DNA from: Robiginitomaculum sp.
GTDB taxonomy: Bacteria > Pseudomonadota > Alphaproteobacteria > Caulobacterales > Maricaulaceae
Length of the DNA stretch: 64,000 bases
NCBI GenBank assembly: GCA_002733605.1
Contig: NVWK01000001.1
Span: forward strand, 1 to 64,000
Reading direction: 5' to 3'
Both the position numbers and the translations under genes were made by a program. The notes beneath the pieces were generated by a model. That model ran no database searches and was not told where the DNA came from. It saw only the letters and a program-made list of their open reading frames with translations. Shown here piece after piece: positions 32,581-41,990 of this stretch (the first letter of the stretch is position 1; the number at the start of each line of letters is the position of its first letter).

Positions 32581-34041
32581 ATGAAACCACTCTCAGGACT
32601 ATGCCTACTCGCACTTTCCGTAAGCACTCTCTCCCTTTCGGCCTGTCAAGCCGCTGAAACGCCCTCTGCCCAGACACAACAGCTGGCAGAAAAACCGGCC
32701 CAGCACTCCGCACAGAAAGCCAAAAATGTCATCCTGTTCATCGGTGACGGCATGGGCATTTCTACAATCACGGCAGCCCGCATATTTGACGGACAATCCA
32801 AAGGCATGAGCGGTGAAGATAACAAGCTCTCCTTTGAAGAATTCCCAAACCTGTCTTTGGTAAAAACCTATAATCTAGACTCGCAAGTCCCCGACTCCGC
32901 CGGCACAGCCAGCGCTATGAACACCGGCATGAAAACCCAAATCGGAAAAATTAATGTCCAACCGGATGGCTTATTGGCCATGTGCGCAGATAACACGGCC
33001 ACTGCACCGGTTCTTATGGCTGATCTAGCCGAACGTGCAGGCATGTCGACAGGCATTGTCTCAACCGCCCGCCTCACCCACGCAACCCCTGCCGCCGTTT
33101 ATGGCCATGTAGCCAGCCGCGGTTGGGAAACCGATGCAGATATGAATAAGATAGGCAAAGACAATGGATGTATCGATCTTGCCACTCAACTGGTGAATTA
33201 TGGCGGAACCGATGGTCTGGAAATCGCACTGGGCGGTGGCCGACGTGGCTTCCTCCCCAAAACGACAACCGGCGGACGCCGTGAGGACGGTAAAGACTTA
33301 ACCAGTCTCTGGGCGGCAAAAAGCGAGGCCCATGTCTATACGCAAACAGCCGAAGGTCTTCGGGCGCTTAACGCCAAAGACAAACAATCCGTACTTGGCC
33401 TGTTTACGAAATCACATCTAGCCTTCGAGGTTGACCGCGATAACGCCATCGAGCCAAGTCTGACCGAGCTGACCACATTTGCGATTGAGAATCTGGAAGC
33501 ACGGGGCACAGGATATTTCCTCATGGTCGAGGCGGGCCGGATTGACCATGCCCATCATGCGACCAATGCCTACCGCGCGCTGAGCGACACCCAAGAGCTT
33601 TCGCGCGCTGTCGCGGCCGCAGATGCCATGACAAATGACGAAGATACGCTGATCCTTGTCACTGCCGATCATTCGCACGTCTTCACGATGGCCGGATACC
33701 CCGCCATCGGCAATCCAATTTTAGGGTTGGTGCGCTCAATTGATCGCGAAACCATGAAGCCTTCCCCGGACCCTGCGCTGGCACGTGACGGAAAACCATA
33801 CACAACGCTTGGCTATCATAACGGCCCGAATACACGCACCGAAGACGATGATTTATCCGATAGCGTGGTTCAAGGGAAAGACTACCGCCAACAAACGGCA
33901 GTTGAAATGGGCAGTGAGACCCATGGCGGCGAAGACGTTGCCCTGTTTGCCAAAGGCCCCGGCGCTGACAAAGTACACGGCGTTATCGATCAGGCCGAAA
34001 TATTTGACATTATGACGGCGGCAGTAGGGTTGGAAAAATAA
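32581..34041 (+). CDS. phoA: Alkaline phosphatase, PhoA type, lipoprotein
   Basis: 486 residues from the ATG at 32581 with GGAGG five bases upstream. The N-terminus MKPLSGLCLLALSVSTLSLSAC ends in a lipobox, so the protein is likely an outer-membrane or periplasmic lipoprotein. Catalytic features: metal ligand Asp in ILFIGDGMGIST, nucleophile Ser in VPDSAGTASAMNTG, VEAGRIDHAHHATN, TADHSH and the final metal-binding His in THGGEDVALFA. It releases phosphate from phosphomonoesters. A terminator follows at once, and a PhoB-like array precedes it, in keeping with phosphate-starvation control. Confidence 0.95.
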   Translation: MKPLSGLCLLALSVSTLSLSACQAAETPSAQTQQLAEKPAQHSAQKAKNVILFIGDGMGISTITAARIFDGQSKGMSGEDNKLSFEEFPNLSLVKTYNLDSQVPDSAGTASAMNTGMKTQIGKINVQPDGLLAMCADNTATAPVLMADLAERAGMSTGIVSTARLTHATPAAVYGHVASRGWETDADMNKIGKDNGCIDLATQLVNYGGTDGLEIALGGGRRGFLPKTTTGGRREDGKDLTSLWAAKSEAHVYTQTAEGLRALNAKDKQSVLGLFTKSHLAFEVDRDNAIEPSLTELTTFAIENLEARGTGYFLMVEAGRIDHAHHATNAYRALSDTQELSRAVAAADAMTNDEDTLILVTADHSHVFTMAGYPAIGNPILGLVRSIDRETMKPSPDPALARDGKPYTTLGYHNGPNTRTEDDDLSDSVVQGKDYRQQTAVEMGSETHGGEDVALFAKGPGADKVHGVIDQAEIFDIMTAAVGLEK

Positions 34042-34067
34042 GCACCTCTTTCTCAAAATCATAAAAC

Positions 34068-34098
34068 AAAAAGCGGAGCTAAGGCTCCGCTTTTTTTG
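34068..34098 (+). terminator. Rho-independent terminator after phoA
   Basis: Stem AAGCGGAGC / GCTCCGCTT with a short loop, flanked by A-run and a T-run of seven, 26 bp after the phoA stop. Confidence 0.9.
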
Positions 34099-34131
34099 TG
34101 CGAGAACCACTCATACAGAGATCAAGCAAAT

Positions 34132-34159
34132 AAAAAAGGCGGGGAAAACCCCGCCTTTT
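34132..34159 (-). terminator. Rho-independent terminator for the Oar-like TonB receptor
   Basis: Stem AAGGCGGGG / CCCCGCCTT with a four-base loop and a T-run on the minus-strand side, 25 bp past the end of the leftward receptor gene. Back-to-back with the phoA terminator. Confidence 0.88.
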
Positions 34160-34184
34160 CTTATCTTAAATATTTGAATGTCGA

Positions 34185-37100
34185 CTAGAAATTATAGTTC
34201 ACACCAAACCGGACTTCCCAACTAGAAGCCGCCGCATTCACGGAACCATCTTGCGGGTTTGTGCTGCTGTCAAAGCCGCTATATGTGTACTGGTTGGTGG
34301 CTGAGCTGTACGCAACATTCAGAATTTGAGCCGTATTCGGGAATGAATGCTGGCGTAAGACACCCCAGTCACTATCGATAAAGTTCAATGCATTTTCCAA
34401 AACGATAAAGGCTGATGCACGATCACCTGAACGGAAGCCAGGGAATTCCTGCTTGATTTTCAAGTCAACCTTTGCCCACCAGTCATCAGAGAACGCATTA
34501 CGTGGGGCAATTTCACCACGGAAATTATTCAAATCCTGACCAGGTAACCAGTTAAAGAAGTCATCACGTTCCGAAGCATTTGCCCAGATCACGCGTGAAT
34601 CATTGGCATCTGTCGGCACATAGAACAATTCACGGCTACTGTTGTAGAAACCTTCGAAAACGCCATTACGTCTATACACATAGCTATATGGACGACCATC
34701 TGACACTGAACCGAACATTGAGAACGTTGTTGTCAAATCCTCGAAGAAATCCTTCTGGTAGTTCACATTAAACGTAAACCGGTGCTTGATTTCATAATTT
34801 GTCGTTGCCAAGCCCGGATTAATCGCATCGCTTACAGCTATATTTTTATCATTCGAGAACGCGACAGACGATGTCATTGGATTCACGTCACTTGCATCTG
34901 TGTATGCGTAGGCCAGACTCCAATTAAGACCATTATCATATTCTTTGGCGATAGATGCTGACAGAACCAATGAATCTCCTTTTTCGTTGGAATTCGTCAA
35001 GACGAAATCATTAAACGGTGCACCAGAGTAAATGGGCCGACCATCAGGCGCTGTATCTGTTTGCGTCAATTCCAGATTCCGGATTGTCGCAGCAGCTTTA
35101 GCCTTGGAATACAAAACATCCAAACTGACATCATAATCGCTACCAAACCTACCAGCATCCAGAACAAAATTCGTTCCCAAAGCAAATTTCCACTCAGATG
35201 GAAGCTTAAATCCAGGAGCCACTGCATTCACAGCACCGCCACCTTGAGCCGCCGCAACCGCGTCGATACCGGCTTGTGGTACATCAAAGAATGGGTTGCC
35301 GCTATTTGGATAGACGAAGTTATTGATGTTTCCACCACGAACCCGGTATTCAAACAGTGTGACACCATTATTGGAATAGTTGTTTGACAACCATACATTT
35401 GGATTACCGCCAGAGAACAAACCAAAGCCCCCATGGACAACCGCCCGATCATTTACTTCATAGTTGAAGCCAAAGCGTGGTTGTAAAATGCCTTTGCCAT
35501 CAAGGTTTCTAGCATTGGTAAAACCATGATTATTTTGGAAGGTCGCATTTGCAGTCGGAAGATCATCACTTGAATGGAAGTCCCAACGCAGACCCGCAAT
35601 AATATTTAGCCGATCCGTCGCTTGCCACTCATCCTGAGCATATAATGATGTGATCCCGAAACCAAAACTCGCGGCCCCATCATTTTGATCGTTTGATCCA
35701 GCCGCATTTTCGTAACGGAAATCAGAGAAATCGCCATTGCGGAAATCGTTGATACTATTGAACACCCACTCACCCTGTACTTCTTGGATGAACAAATTGA
35801 AAACGTTAAACGCTTCGTGTTCGACACCAGCGCTTAAAGTATGATCACCAAGCGTGTAATTGGCTTTAGCTCTGTACGTTGTCAGATCATATGTAAGTTT
35901 GTTCGCATGACGACTATCATCAGCTCCCAAATATACAGTTGTCCCGCGTGGGCCAATATTACGAATTTGAATTTCACCAAATTCAACACCCGCAACAGAC
36001 TCCTGACGGTTTTTCAGATCAAGGTATGACATACTCACTTCGGTTGACAGATTATCTGTCCAATTCGAGAAAACTGTCCCGGAAAATGAATTCAGCGCTG
36101 CGCCGCGTTCGTAGAAGTGATTACCATCTGACAAACGGTTGGTACCGGTATCTGAACCGGAAATGTTATTACCGTCATTATAGTTATAAGTGAAGGAAGC
36201 GCGGTGATTGTTATTGATGTTCCAATCAAGTTTGATCAAAAGTTTTTCATCAAAATTGTCCTGCGTAGCAGGCAAACCACCGGAAACATACCCGTATTGC
36301 CCTGAAGCAATAGCGATAATTTCGTCATATTCCGCTTGGGCAATGCCAGTACCGGCAGCTGTATTTGATCCAAACAGGTTTGAACCTTTTAGTTTTTCAT
36401 AAGAAGCGAAGAAGAAGAGTTTATCTTTGATGATCGGACCACCGACACTCAAACCATAACGATGTTCGTTAAAACCATCATTGGAAATATCTAGACCACC
36501 AGCGACATCACCTTTTAGAGATGCCGTTGTGTAATCAAAAAAGGCACCGCCATGAAATTCATTGGTACCGGATTTCGTCACTGCATTGATATTACAGGCT
36601 GTAAAGCCGCCATATTGAACATCAAATGGTGCCAGTTCGACAGAAACTTGCTCAATCGCATCGAATGAGAACGGCATACGTTCTGTTGGATAGCCATTAG
36701 AGTTCAAACCAAAATTATCGTTCATGCGAACGCCGTCAACAGTCAGTGAATTAAAGCGCGGGTTCGCACCTGCACACTGAATAGCGTCGCCAAAGGACTC
36801 ATCAATATAAATACGGGGGTCAAGACGGATAACATCTTTAATATCCCGGTTGATCGCAGGCGCATTTTGCAAATCGGACAGACTAAAGACAGCATTTGGG
36901 CCCATAGTGACATTTCCAATAACCTGACGCTGGCCAACAACGATAATTTCATCCGTCGTTCCTGCAGAGCTCAGATCGAAATTAAGAGAGGTCGCATCAC
37001 CAAGTGACAAAACCACATCTTCAACGCGTTCGCCTTGATATCCGTCACCCGTGACAGAAATACTGTAACGCCCAGAAACAGAAAGGTTCCTAAGTGCGAA

Positions 37101-37307
37101 ACGCCCATTGGAGTCAGCGGTTAATGTCCGCGCAAACCCTGTCGCCGTGTTTACGATGCTAATGGTTGCGTTTGAAATTGGGGCGCCATTATCATCTGTA
37201 ATAACACCACTGATTTCTGAAGTTGTCACCTGAGCATGCGCAGGAACTGCGAAGCCCATAATGGCAGCAGCACTTAATAGCAGTGCCGATTTGGTAAATT
37301 TATTCAT
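34185..37307 (-). CDS. Oar-like TonB-dependent receptor with N-terminal carboxypeptidase-regulatory domain
   Basis: 1040 residues. A signal peptide (LLLSAAAIMGFAVPAHAQ) precedes a carboxypeptidase regulatory-like domain (GVITDDNGAPISNATISIVNTATGFARTLTADSNGRFALRNL, residues ~33-75), then a TonB-box-like DEIIVVGQR, a plug (FNSLTVDGVRMNDNFG, YGGFTACNINAVTKSGTNEFHGG) and a large barrel ending WEVRFGVNYNF. Receptors of this kind bring polymers or peptides across the outer membrane; related ones are often phosphate-starvation induced. It is divergent from the PhoD-type phosphatase and faces phoA, so a role in organic-phosphate uptake is a reasonable inference. Confidence 0.92.
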   Translation of the reverse strand: MNKFTKSALLLSAAAIMGFAVPAHAQVTTSEISGVITDDNGAPISNATISIVNTATGFARTLTADSNGRFALRNLSVSGRYSISVTGDGYQGERVEDVVLSLGDATSLNFDLSSAGTTDEIIVVGQRQVIGNVTMGPNAVFSLSDLQNAPAINRDIKDVIRLDPRIYIDESFGDAIQCAGANPRFNSLTVDGVRMNDNFGLNSNGYPTERMPFSFDAIEQVSVELAPFDVQYGGFTACNINAVTKSGTNEFHGGAFFDYTTASLKGDVAGGLDISNDGFNEHRYGLSVGGPIIKDKLFFFASYEKLKGSNLFGSNTAAGTGIAQAEYDEIIAIASGQYGYVSGGLPATQDNFDEKLLIKLDWNINNNHRASFTYNYNDGNNISGSDTGTNRLSDGNHFYERGAALNSFSGTVFSNWTDNLSTEVSMSYLDLKNRQESVAGVEFGEIQIRNIGPRGTTVYLGADDSRHANKLTYDLTTYRAKANYTLGDHTLSAGVEHEAFNVFNLFIQEVQGEWVFNSINDFRNGDFSDFRYENAAGSNDQNDGAASFGFGITSLYAQDEWQATDRLNIIAGLRWDFHSSDDLPTANATFQNNHGFTNARNLDGKGILQPRFGFNYEVNDRAVVHGGFGLFSGGNPNVWLSNNYSNNGVTLFEYRVRGGNINNFVYPNSGNPFFDVPQAGIDAVAAAQGGGAVNAVAPGFKLPSEWKFALGTNFVLDAGRFGSDYDVSLDVLYSKAKAAATIRNLELTQTDTAPDGRPIYSGAPFNDFVLTNSNEKGDSLVLSASIAKEYDNGLNWSLAYAYTDASDVNPMTSSVAFSNDKNIAVSDAINPGLATTNYEIKHRFTFNVNYQKDFFEDLTTTFSMFGSVSDGRPYSYVYRRNGVFEGFYNSSRELFYVPTDANDSRVIWANASERDDFFNWLPGQDLNNFRGEIAPRNAFSDDWWAKVDLKIKQEFPGFRSGDRASAFIVLENALNFIDSDWGVLRQHSFPNTAQILNVAYSSATNQYTYSGFDSSTNPQDGSVNAAASSWEVRFGVNYNF

Positions 37308-37510
37308 TTGGTCAATCCTTTGAGGAAATAGATAAAAAGATGTTTCTTTGTGAACATCGCTCGTAGCTAAAGCATACGCTACAATATGTCAGGGCTTTTA
37401 CAGATTTTCAAAGCTTTTGCGACCCTTTTATTAACTAAAGTTTAACTTATTTACATGTGTTGCATTTGTGCCATAACTATCCCACCAAATCAGGGAATAA
37501 AGGGATCAAC

Positions 37511-39181
37511 ATGCCAAAAATCACGCGAAGAGGGGCAATTTTTACCAGCGCCGCCCTGTTAGGAACTGCCGCTACAGGCTGTCAAAACGAATCACTTTCA
37601 ACGCCAGTCACTTTCATGCACGGCGTAGCCAGTGGTGACCCAACCCAAAACTCGATAATTCTCTGGACCCGCATTTCCCCACAAGACCCAAATTTTAGCG
37701 GGTCCATTACAGGGTATTGGGAAGTCTCGACATCAAAAGACTTCGACAAAATTGTCAAAAAGGGAAAATTTACAACCAGCCCTACCCGTGACTATACAGT
37801 CAAAATTGATGCAAAAGACCTAAAATCCGGACAAACATACTACTATAGGTTCAAAGCAGGAGAAACATTCTCTCCGACCGGCCGCACCAAAGTCCTCCCG
37901 AACGGCTCTCTGGAAAAAGTCCGTTTAGCCGTTGTATCTTGCTCTAATTATCCGTTCGGTTTTTTCAACATTTATGACCATATTGCAAAGCAGGATCACT
38001 TCGATGCTGTTATACATTTAGGCGATTATTTTTACGAATATGGCCGCGATGGCTATGGCGGCAAAGTGGGTGCAAAACTTGGCCGCGAGCATGAGCCAGC
38101 CCACGAGGTCATCACCCTATCCGATTACCGCATCCGCCACGCCCAGTATAAAGGCGACCCGTCTACCCAGGCCATGCACACGGCCCACCCATTGATTGCG
38201 GTTTGGGATGATCATGAAACGGCAAATGATAGCTGGAGTACGGGCGCAGAAAACCACAATGCCGACGAGGGAAGTTGGGATGACCGTCGCACGGCCGCCA
38301 TGCAGGCTTATTATGAATGGATGCCCGTGCGCGACCCGCAACCCGGCCAAGCCAGAGAAGCCCTGTTTCGCAATTACGAATTTGGCGATCTCCTGTCTCT
38401 GACCTCCATCGAGACCCGCCTCACCGCCCGTACACGCCCCATTGATTATGCCCACTATATCTCCGATCTACAGACTCGTGAAGGCATTGGCAATTTCGTC
38501 CAGAACATATTGGGCGACCCAACCCACGAAATGATGGGAGAGGCCCAAAGAGACTATGTGGGCAAAGCCCTGAAAAGCTCCAAAGACAAAAAGCAACCTT
38601 GGCGGCTGATTGCCAATCAAGTCATTATGGCCCGCACAGCCTCCCCTGATTTGACCGCATACAAAGACGAAGAGTTCATCAAGGAAATCGAAAAACTCTT
38701 CCCGCAAATTTATGACTATATTGCCCTCTCGCCAATTGGCCTGCCGCTCAACCCGGACGCCTGGGATGGCTATCCTGCGGCGCGCGAACGGTTTTACAAG
38801 ATGGCAACAGATCAAGGTGTGCAGGATTTGCTGGTGTTAACCGGTGACACCCATGACAACTGGGCCAACAAGCTGGAGAGCGCGTCTGGTACAACCATGG
38901 GGGTTGAGCTTGGCGTCAGCGGCGTCACCTCCCCCGGTACAGGTGCCTATTTCGGCTCGGCTGGCAAAGATTTCTCCGAGCGTCTTAATGCTAAAAACCC
39001 GGATATCCTCTATCATGACAACCAATATCACAGCTATATTGATTTAAGCCTAACCCATGAGGGGGGCCATGCCGCATTCATCGGCCTCGATACAATTTAT
39101 TCACCCGAGTACAAAACCTCGACGATCAAAGAGTTCAAACTGGTCAAACACGAGGACACGATCAAACTGGAAGAGGCCTGA
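37511..39181 (+). CDS. phoD: PhoD-type alkaline phosphatase/phosphodiesterase, Tat-exported
   Basis: 556 residues from the ATG at 37511 (AAGGGAT upstream). The N-terminus MPKITRRGAIFTSAALLGTAATGC combines a Tat twin-arginine (TRRGAIF) with a lipobox cysteine. The PhoD N-terminal Fn3-like domain (FMHGVASGDPTQNSIILWTRISP) is followed by the catalytic metallophosphatase domain: SCSNYPFGFFNIY, HLGDYFYEYG, VWDDHETANDSW and TGDTHDNWA supply metal ligands. PhoD enzymes bind Fe and Ca and cleave phosphomono- and diesters outside the cytoplasm. With phoA and the neighbouring receptor it forms a phosphate-scavenging cluster. Confidence 0.94.
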   Translation: MPKITRRGAIFTSAALLGTAATGCQNESLSTPVTFMHGVASGDPTQNSIILWTRISPQDPNFSGSITGYWEVSTSKDFDKIVKKGKFTTSPTRDYTVKIDAKDLKSGQTYYYRFKAGETFSPTGRTKVLPNGSLEKVRLAVVSCSNYPFGFFNIYDHIAKQDHFDAVIHLGDYFYEYGRDGYGGKVGAKLGREHEPAHEVITLSDYRIRHAQYKGDPSTQAMHTAHPLIAVWDDHETANDSWSTGAENHNADEGSWDDRRTAAMQAYYEWMPVRDPQPGQAREALFRNYEFGDLLSLTSIETRLTARTRPIDYAHYISDLQTREGIGNFVQNILGDPTHEMMGEAQRDYVGKALKSSKDKKQPWRLIANQVIMARTASPDLTAYKDEEFIKEIEKLFPQIYDYIALSPIGLPLNPDAWDGYPAARERFYKMATDQGVQDLLVLTGDTHDNWANKLESASGTTMGVELGVSGVTSPGTGAYFGSAGKDFSERLNAKNPDILYHDNQYHSYIDLSLTHEGGHAAFIGLDTIYSPEYKTSTIKEFKLVKHEDTIKLEEA

Positions 39182-40243
39182 TTACCGCTTCTGCACATTG
39201 ACAACGCCAAATTCTACCATTGTGTCCGCCATGCTGATACTCATTTCAGCTGTGCGGCGCGGGGTAATGCCGAGCACGGTTTTCAGGCGCGAATTATCGC
39301 ATTGCGTTTGATTGCCAAGATCAGGCTTGATCAGGGCAATCGTTTTGTCAAACATCGCCAGTACAGAGACAAGGACATCAGGCAATGTCTTAAGCGGCGT
39401 CTTATAACCTGCCCCGTGTAAAGCCTTCGAAATATCCAGCATCCATGCAAACTCGCTCACACACAAAAACCGCAAACCTGCCGCCTCGGGACGGATCATA
39501 GCCTGATAATGGGCTTCGGCCACATCACGCACATCAATCACAGAAAACCCGATCCGTGGACAGGCAGGCGCCTCGCGGTTGATCAGCTTTTTAACCAACT
39601 CGCCCGACGTGCTGTAATCCTCGTCCAAGACCGGCCCGAGCACGGCCCCGGGGTTTATAACGGCAAGCTCCATACCCTTGGCCTCTTGCGTTTCAATGAA
39701 ATCCCACGCCGCCCGCTCCGCAATCGTTTTGCTTTTCGGATACGCGCCCATCGGTTGCGATAGATCCGACCAGTCCTCTTCACTGAGCACTTTTGCACCT
39801 GCCGTCTTATGCCCGTAAGCAATGGCAGCCATCGAGGACGTCAGCACCGTACGTTTTACCCCCGCCTTGGCCGCCGCCCTCAAGGCCCGCAAAGCCCCCT
39901 CCCGCGCCGGAATGATCAGATCATCTTCGTGCTTCGGAACCGCGCTCGGGAACGGGGACGCAATATGCATAACATAGACACACCCGTTCATAGCCTCTTC
40001 CCAACCCACGTCAGAACCCAGATCAAGCGTAACAAAAGACAAACCCTCAACCGGTGCATGCGGCGCAATAGCGGAACGAACCTCATCCGCCCGGCTCGGC
40101 GTACGAAGCGATCCACGTACTTTATAGCCGTCATTCAACAGGCGTATAATGCAATGCTTCGCAATAAATCCCGAAGCGCCTGAAACAAATACCAAATCTT
40201 TTGGTTTTTTCGCCGCCCCGGACTTTGATGTCTTTGCGCTCAT
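39182..40243 (-). CDS. NAD(P)-dependent reductase/epimerase (dihydroflavonol-4-reductase-like)
   Basis: 353 residues of the extended short-chain dehydrogenase family. The Rossmann motif is VSGASGFIAKHCIIRLL with Arg in VRGSLR for NADP; the active-site Ser is in LTSSMAAIAYG and the Tyr-x3-Lys in AYPKSKTIAERAAWD. Such enzymes reduce ketones or aldehydes of varied substrates; nothing fixes the substrate. The gene is divergent from a TetR regulator, with a palindromic operator between them, and so is a probable target of that regulator. It converges with phoD end to end. Confidence 0.88.
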   Translation of the reverse strand: MSAKTSKSGAAKKPKDLVFVSGASGFIAKHCIIRLLNDGYKVRGSLRTPSRADEVRSAIAPHAPVEGLSFVTLDLGSDVGWEEAMNGCVYVMHIASPFPSAVPKHEDDLIIPAREGALRALRAAAKAGVKRTVLTSSMAAIAYGHKTAGAKVLSEEDWSDLSQPMGAYPKSKTIAERAAWDFIETQEAKGMELAVINPGAVLGPVLDEDYSTSGELVKKLINREAPACPRIGFSVIDVRDVAEAHYQAMIRPEAAGLRFLCVSEFAWMLDISKALHGAGYKTPLKTLPDVLVSVLAMFDKTIALIKPDLGNQTQCDNSRLKTVLGITPRRTAEMSISMADTMVEFGVVNVQKR

Positions 40244-40277
40244 GCCGTTACTCCTCTATAGTTATTCAGAACGCATT

Positions 40278-40307
40278 TATTGACATTTTACTCTATTTAT
40301 GTCAATA
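40278..40307. promoter_or_regulatory. Palindromic operator between the reductase and TetR genes
   Basis: Perfect 9-bp arms TATTGACAT (40278-40286) and ATGTCAATA (40299-40307) with 12 bases between. Each arm contains TTGACA, so it may overlay the -35 elements of both divergent promoters, as expected for a TetR-type repressor. Confidence 0.65.
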
Positions 40308-40328
40308 CGTCATACAAGATACAAAACT

Positions 40329-40925
40329 ATGATAAATTTTGATACGACTCTAAAATCCGACCGCGTCCTGAAGGCGGCACTACATTGCTTTAAGCAATAT
40401 GGGTTTAAGCGTACCAGCATGGACGACATTGCCAAATCAGCAGAGATGTCGAGACCGGCGCTTTATCTACTCTTCAAAAACAAAACCGATATTTTTCGCT
40501 CTATAGCCGCACGTTTTCATGAGATAACACTCACGAATGCCCAAACCGCCCTCGACTCGGACGTCGACATTCAAACGAAACTGTTACAAGCCATCACCAT
40601 ACGCAAATTACCGCTTTACGCGCTTGCCCACGACTCGGTGCACGGCCCCGAATTATTTGATGTCACCATGAGCACCGCCGCCGATATTAACACACAGGCC
40701 AATACTCGTTTCTTCGCCAGCCTTGAACAGGCAATCCAGTCCGCCATGGATTCGGGCGACATAGCCCCAGACACAATAACGGGCACAATAACGGCCACTG
40801 AGCTTTCACAAATTTTATGCGCTGGTGCCTATGGGCTAAAAGATATGGCCACAAACAGCGATCAATATGAAGCCCTGCTCACGAAAATGGTCCATACGAT
40901 TTTCGCCGGCCTCCACACCAAATAA
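40329..40925 (+). CDS. TetR-family transcriptional regulator
   Basis: 198 residues from the ATG at 40329; an earlier ATG at 40299 would put the start codon inside the operator arm, so I prefer the inner one. The helix-turn-helix is LKAALHCFKQYGFKRTSMDDIAKSAEMSRPALYLLFKNKTDIF. The C-terminal ligand domain is helical and unrecognised. It probably represses the divergent reductase and perhaps the hydrolase starting 29 bp downstream on the same strand. Confidence 0.92.
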   Translation: MINFDTTLKSDRVLKAALHCFKQYGFKRTSMDDIAKSAEMSRPALYLLFKNKTDIFRSIAARFHEITLTNAQTALDSDVDIQTKLLQAITIRKLPLYALAHDSVHGPELFDVTMSTAADINTQANTRFFASLEQAIQSAMDSGDIAPDTITGTITATELSQILCAGAYGLKDMATNSDQYEALLTKMVHTIFAGLHTK

Positions 40926-40954
40926 AGCCCCCACTAGCCCCAAAAGGAACCAGT

Positions 40955-41914
40955 ATGAGATCCGAACCAACACGCCTGAACGGCAAATACACCAAAATCA
41001 CCGCTTGGGAAAGTCCGACAGGGGCGTCATTGGCCATCTATCATCGCAAAACCAGCAAGAAAGCCATAGGTATCGTTCACATCAATCATGGTTTGGCCGA
41101 CCATTGTGGGCGCTATGCCCGCTTCGCCGAAAAACTGACGCGCGCTGGCTTTCATGTCTATGCCCAAGATCATCGCGGCCACGGAGCGACAACCGCACCA
41201 AATACCTCCCAAGGCGTATTTGGCGGCAAGGACGGCTGGGAATTGGTGTTACAGGACATCAAATTCGTCAACGCCGAAATTCATAAGCTTCACCCCGAAT
41301 TACCCGTCATCATGTTCGGGCATTCCATGGGCGCCTTGCTCAGCTATAACTATCTCCTGCGCTGGCCAGAAACAATTGAGGCCATTGCAATATGGAACAC
41401 TGCGATAAGCCAATCCCCGGCTCTTAAAACACTTGGAAGAGTGCTGGCCGTTGAAAAAGTCTTCAAGGGCGCCAAAGGCAAAAGCCTTGTCAATAAACTC
41501 ACCTTTGCGGCTTGGAATAAAACCTTTTCCCCCAACAAAACCGAATCTGATTGGCTATCCAAAGACGTCGAGGAATGTCAAAAATATGATGATGATCCCG
41601 ATTGCGGCTGGCCAGCCTCTATATCCATGTGGCAAGGATTAGCCCAGGGCATTCGCACAGGAAGTAGTGATATCGGCATCGAAAACATCCCGAAATCCAT
41701 GCCAATATTCGTGCTTGGCGGCGATAAAGATCCGTCCGTTGAAGGTGGCAAAGCCACGCTTGATCTTGATGCCCGCTTATGCGCAGCCGGTCTCACCAAT
41801 GTCACCACAGTTCTTCGTGAAAATGGTCGCCATGAAGCCCTCAACGAACCCAAAACAGAACGCGGTGCCGTCATGCAAAGCTTTGTTGATTGGGCCACAA
41901 AGTCTGTCGGCTAA
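40955..41914 (+). CDS. Alpha/beta hydrolase, monoacylglycerol-lipase-like
   Basis: 319 residues, no signal peptide. The oxyanion region HINHGLADHCGRYARFAEKLTRAGFHVYAQDHRGHG is typical of the monoacylglycerol lipase/lysophospholipase group; the nucleophile is in MFGHSMGALLS, Asp in VLGGDKDPSV and His in ENGRHEALNE. It should cleave carboxylic esters of lipids. It lies 29 bp after the TetR gene and is probably co-transcribed with it; a terminator follows at 41941. Confidence 0.92.
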   Translation: MRSEPTRLNGKYTKITAWESPTGASLAIYHRKTSKKAIGIVHINHGLADHCGRYARFAEKLTRAGFHVYAQDHRGHGATTAPNTSQGVFGGKDGWELVLQDIKFVNAEIHKLHPELPVIMFGHSMGALLSYNYLLRWPETIEAIAIWNTAISQSPALKTLGRVLAVEKVFKGAKGKSLVNKLTFAAWNKTFSPNKTESDWLSKDVEECQKYDDDPDCGWPASISMWQGLAQGIRTGSSDIGIENIPKSMPIFVLGGDKDPSVEGGKATLDLDARLCAAGLTNVTTVLRENGRHEALNEPKTERGAVMQSFVDWATKSVG

Positions 41915-41940
41915 TATAGCCTTCCTTTTTCAAGCCCAAT

Positions 41941-41968
41941 AAAAAACCCCGCCAAAAGCGGGGTTTTT
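41941..41968. terminator. Bidirectional terminator between the hydrolase and TonB receptor genes
   Basis: Stem AACCCCGC / GCGGGGTT with a four-base AAAA loop, A-run on one side and T-run on the other. It serves the rightward hydrolase (27 bp past the stop) and the leftward receptor (23 bp past its stop). Confidence 0.9.
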
Positions 41969-41990
41969 CTATTTAAACATCAAGTTCTCA

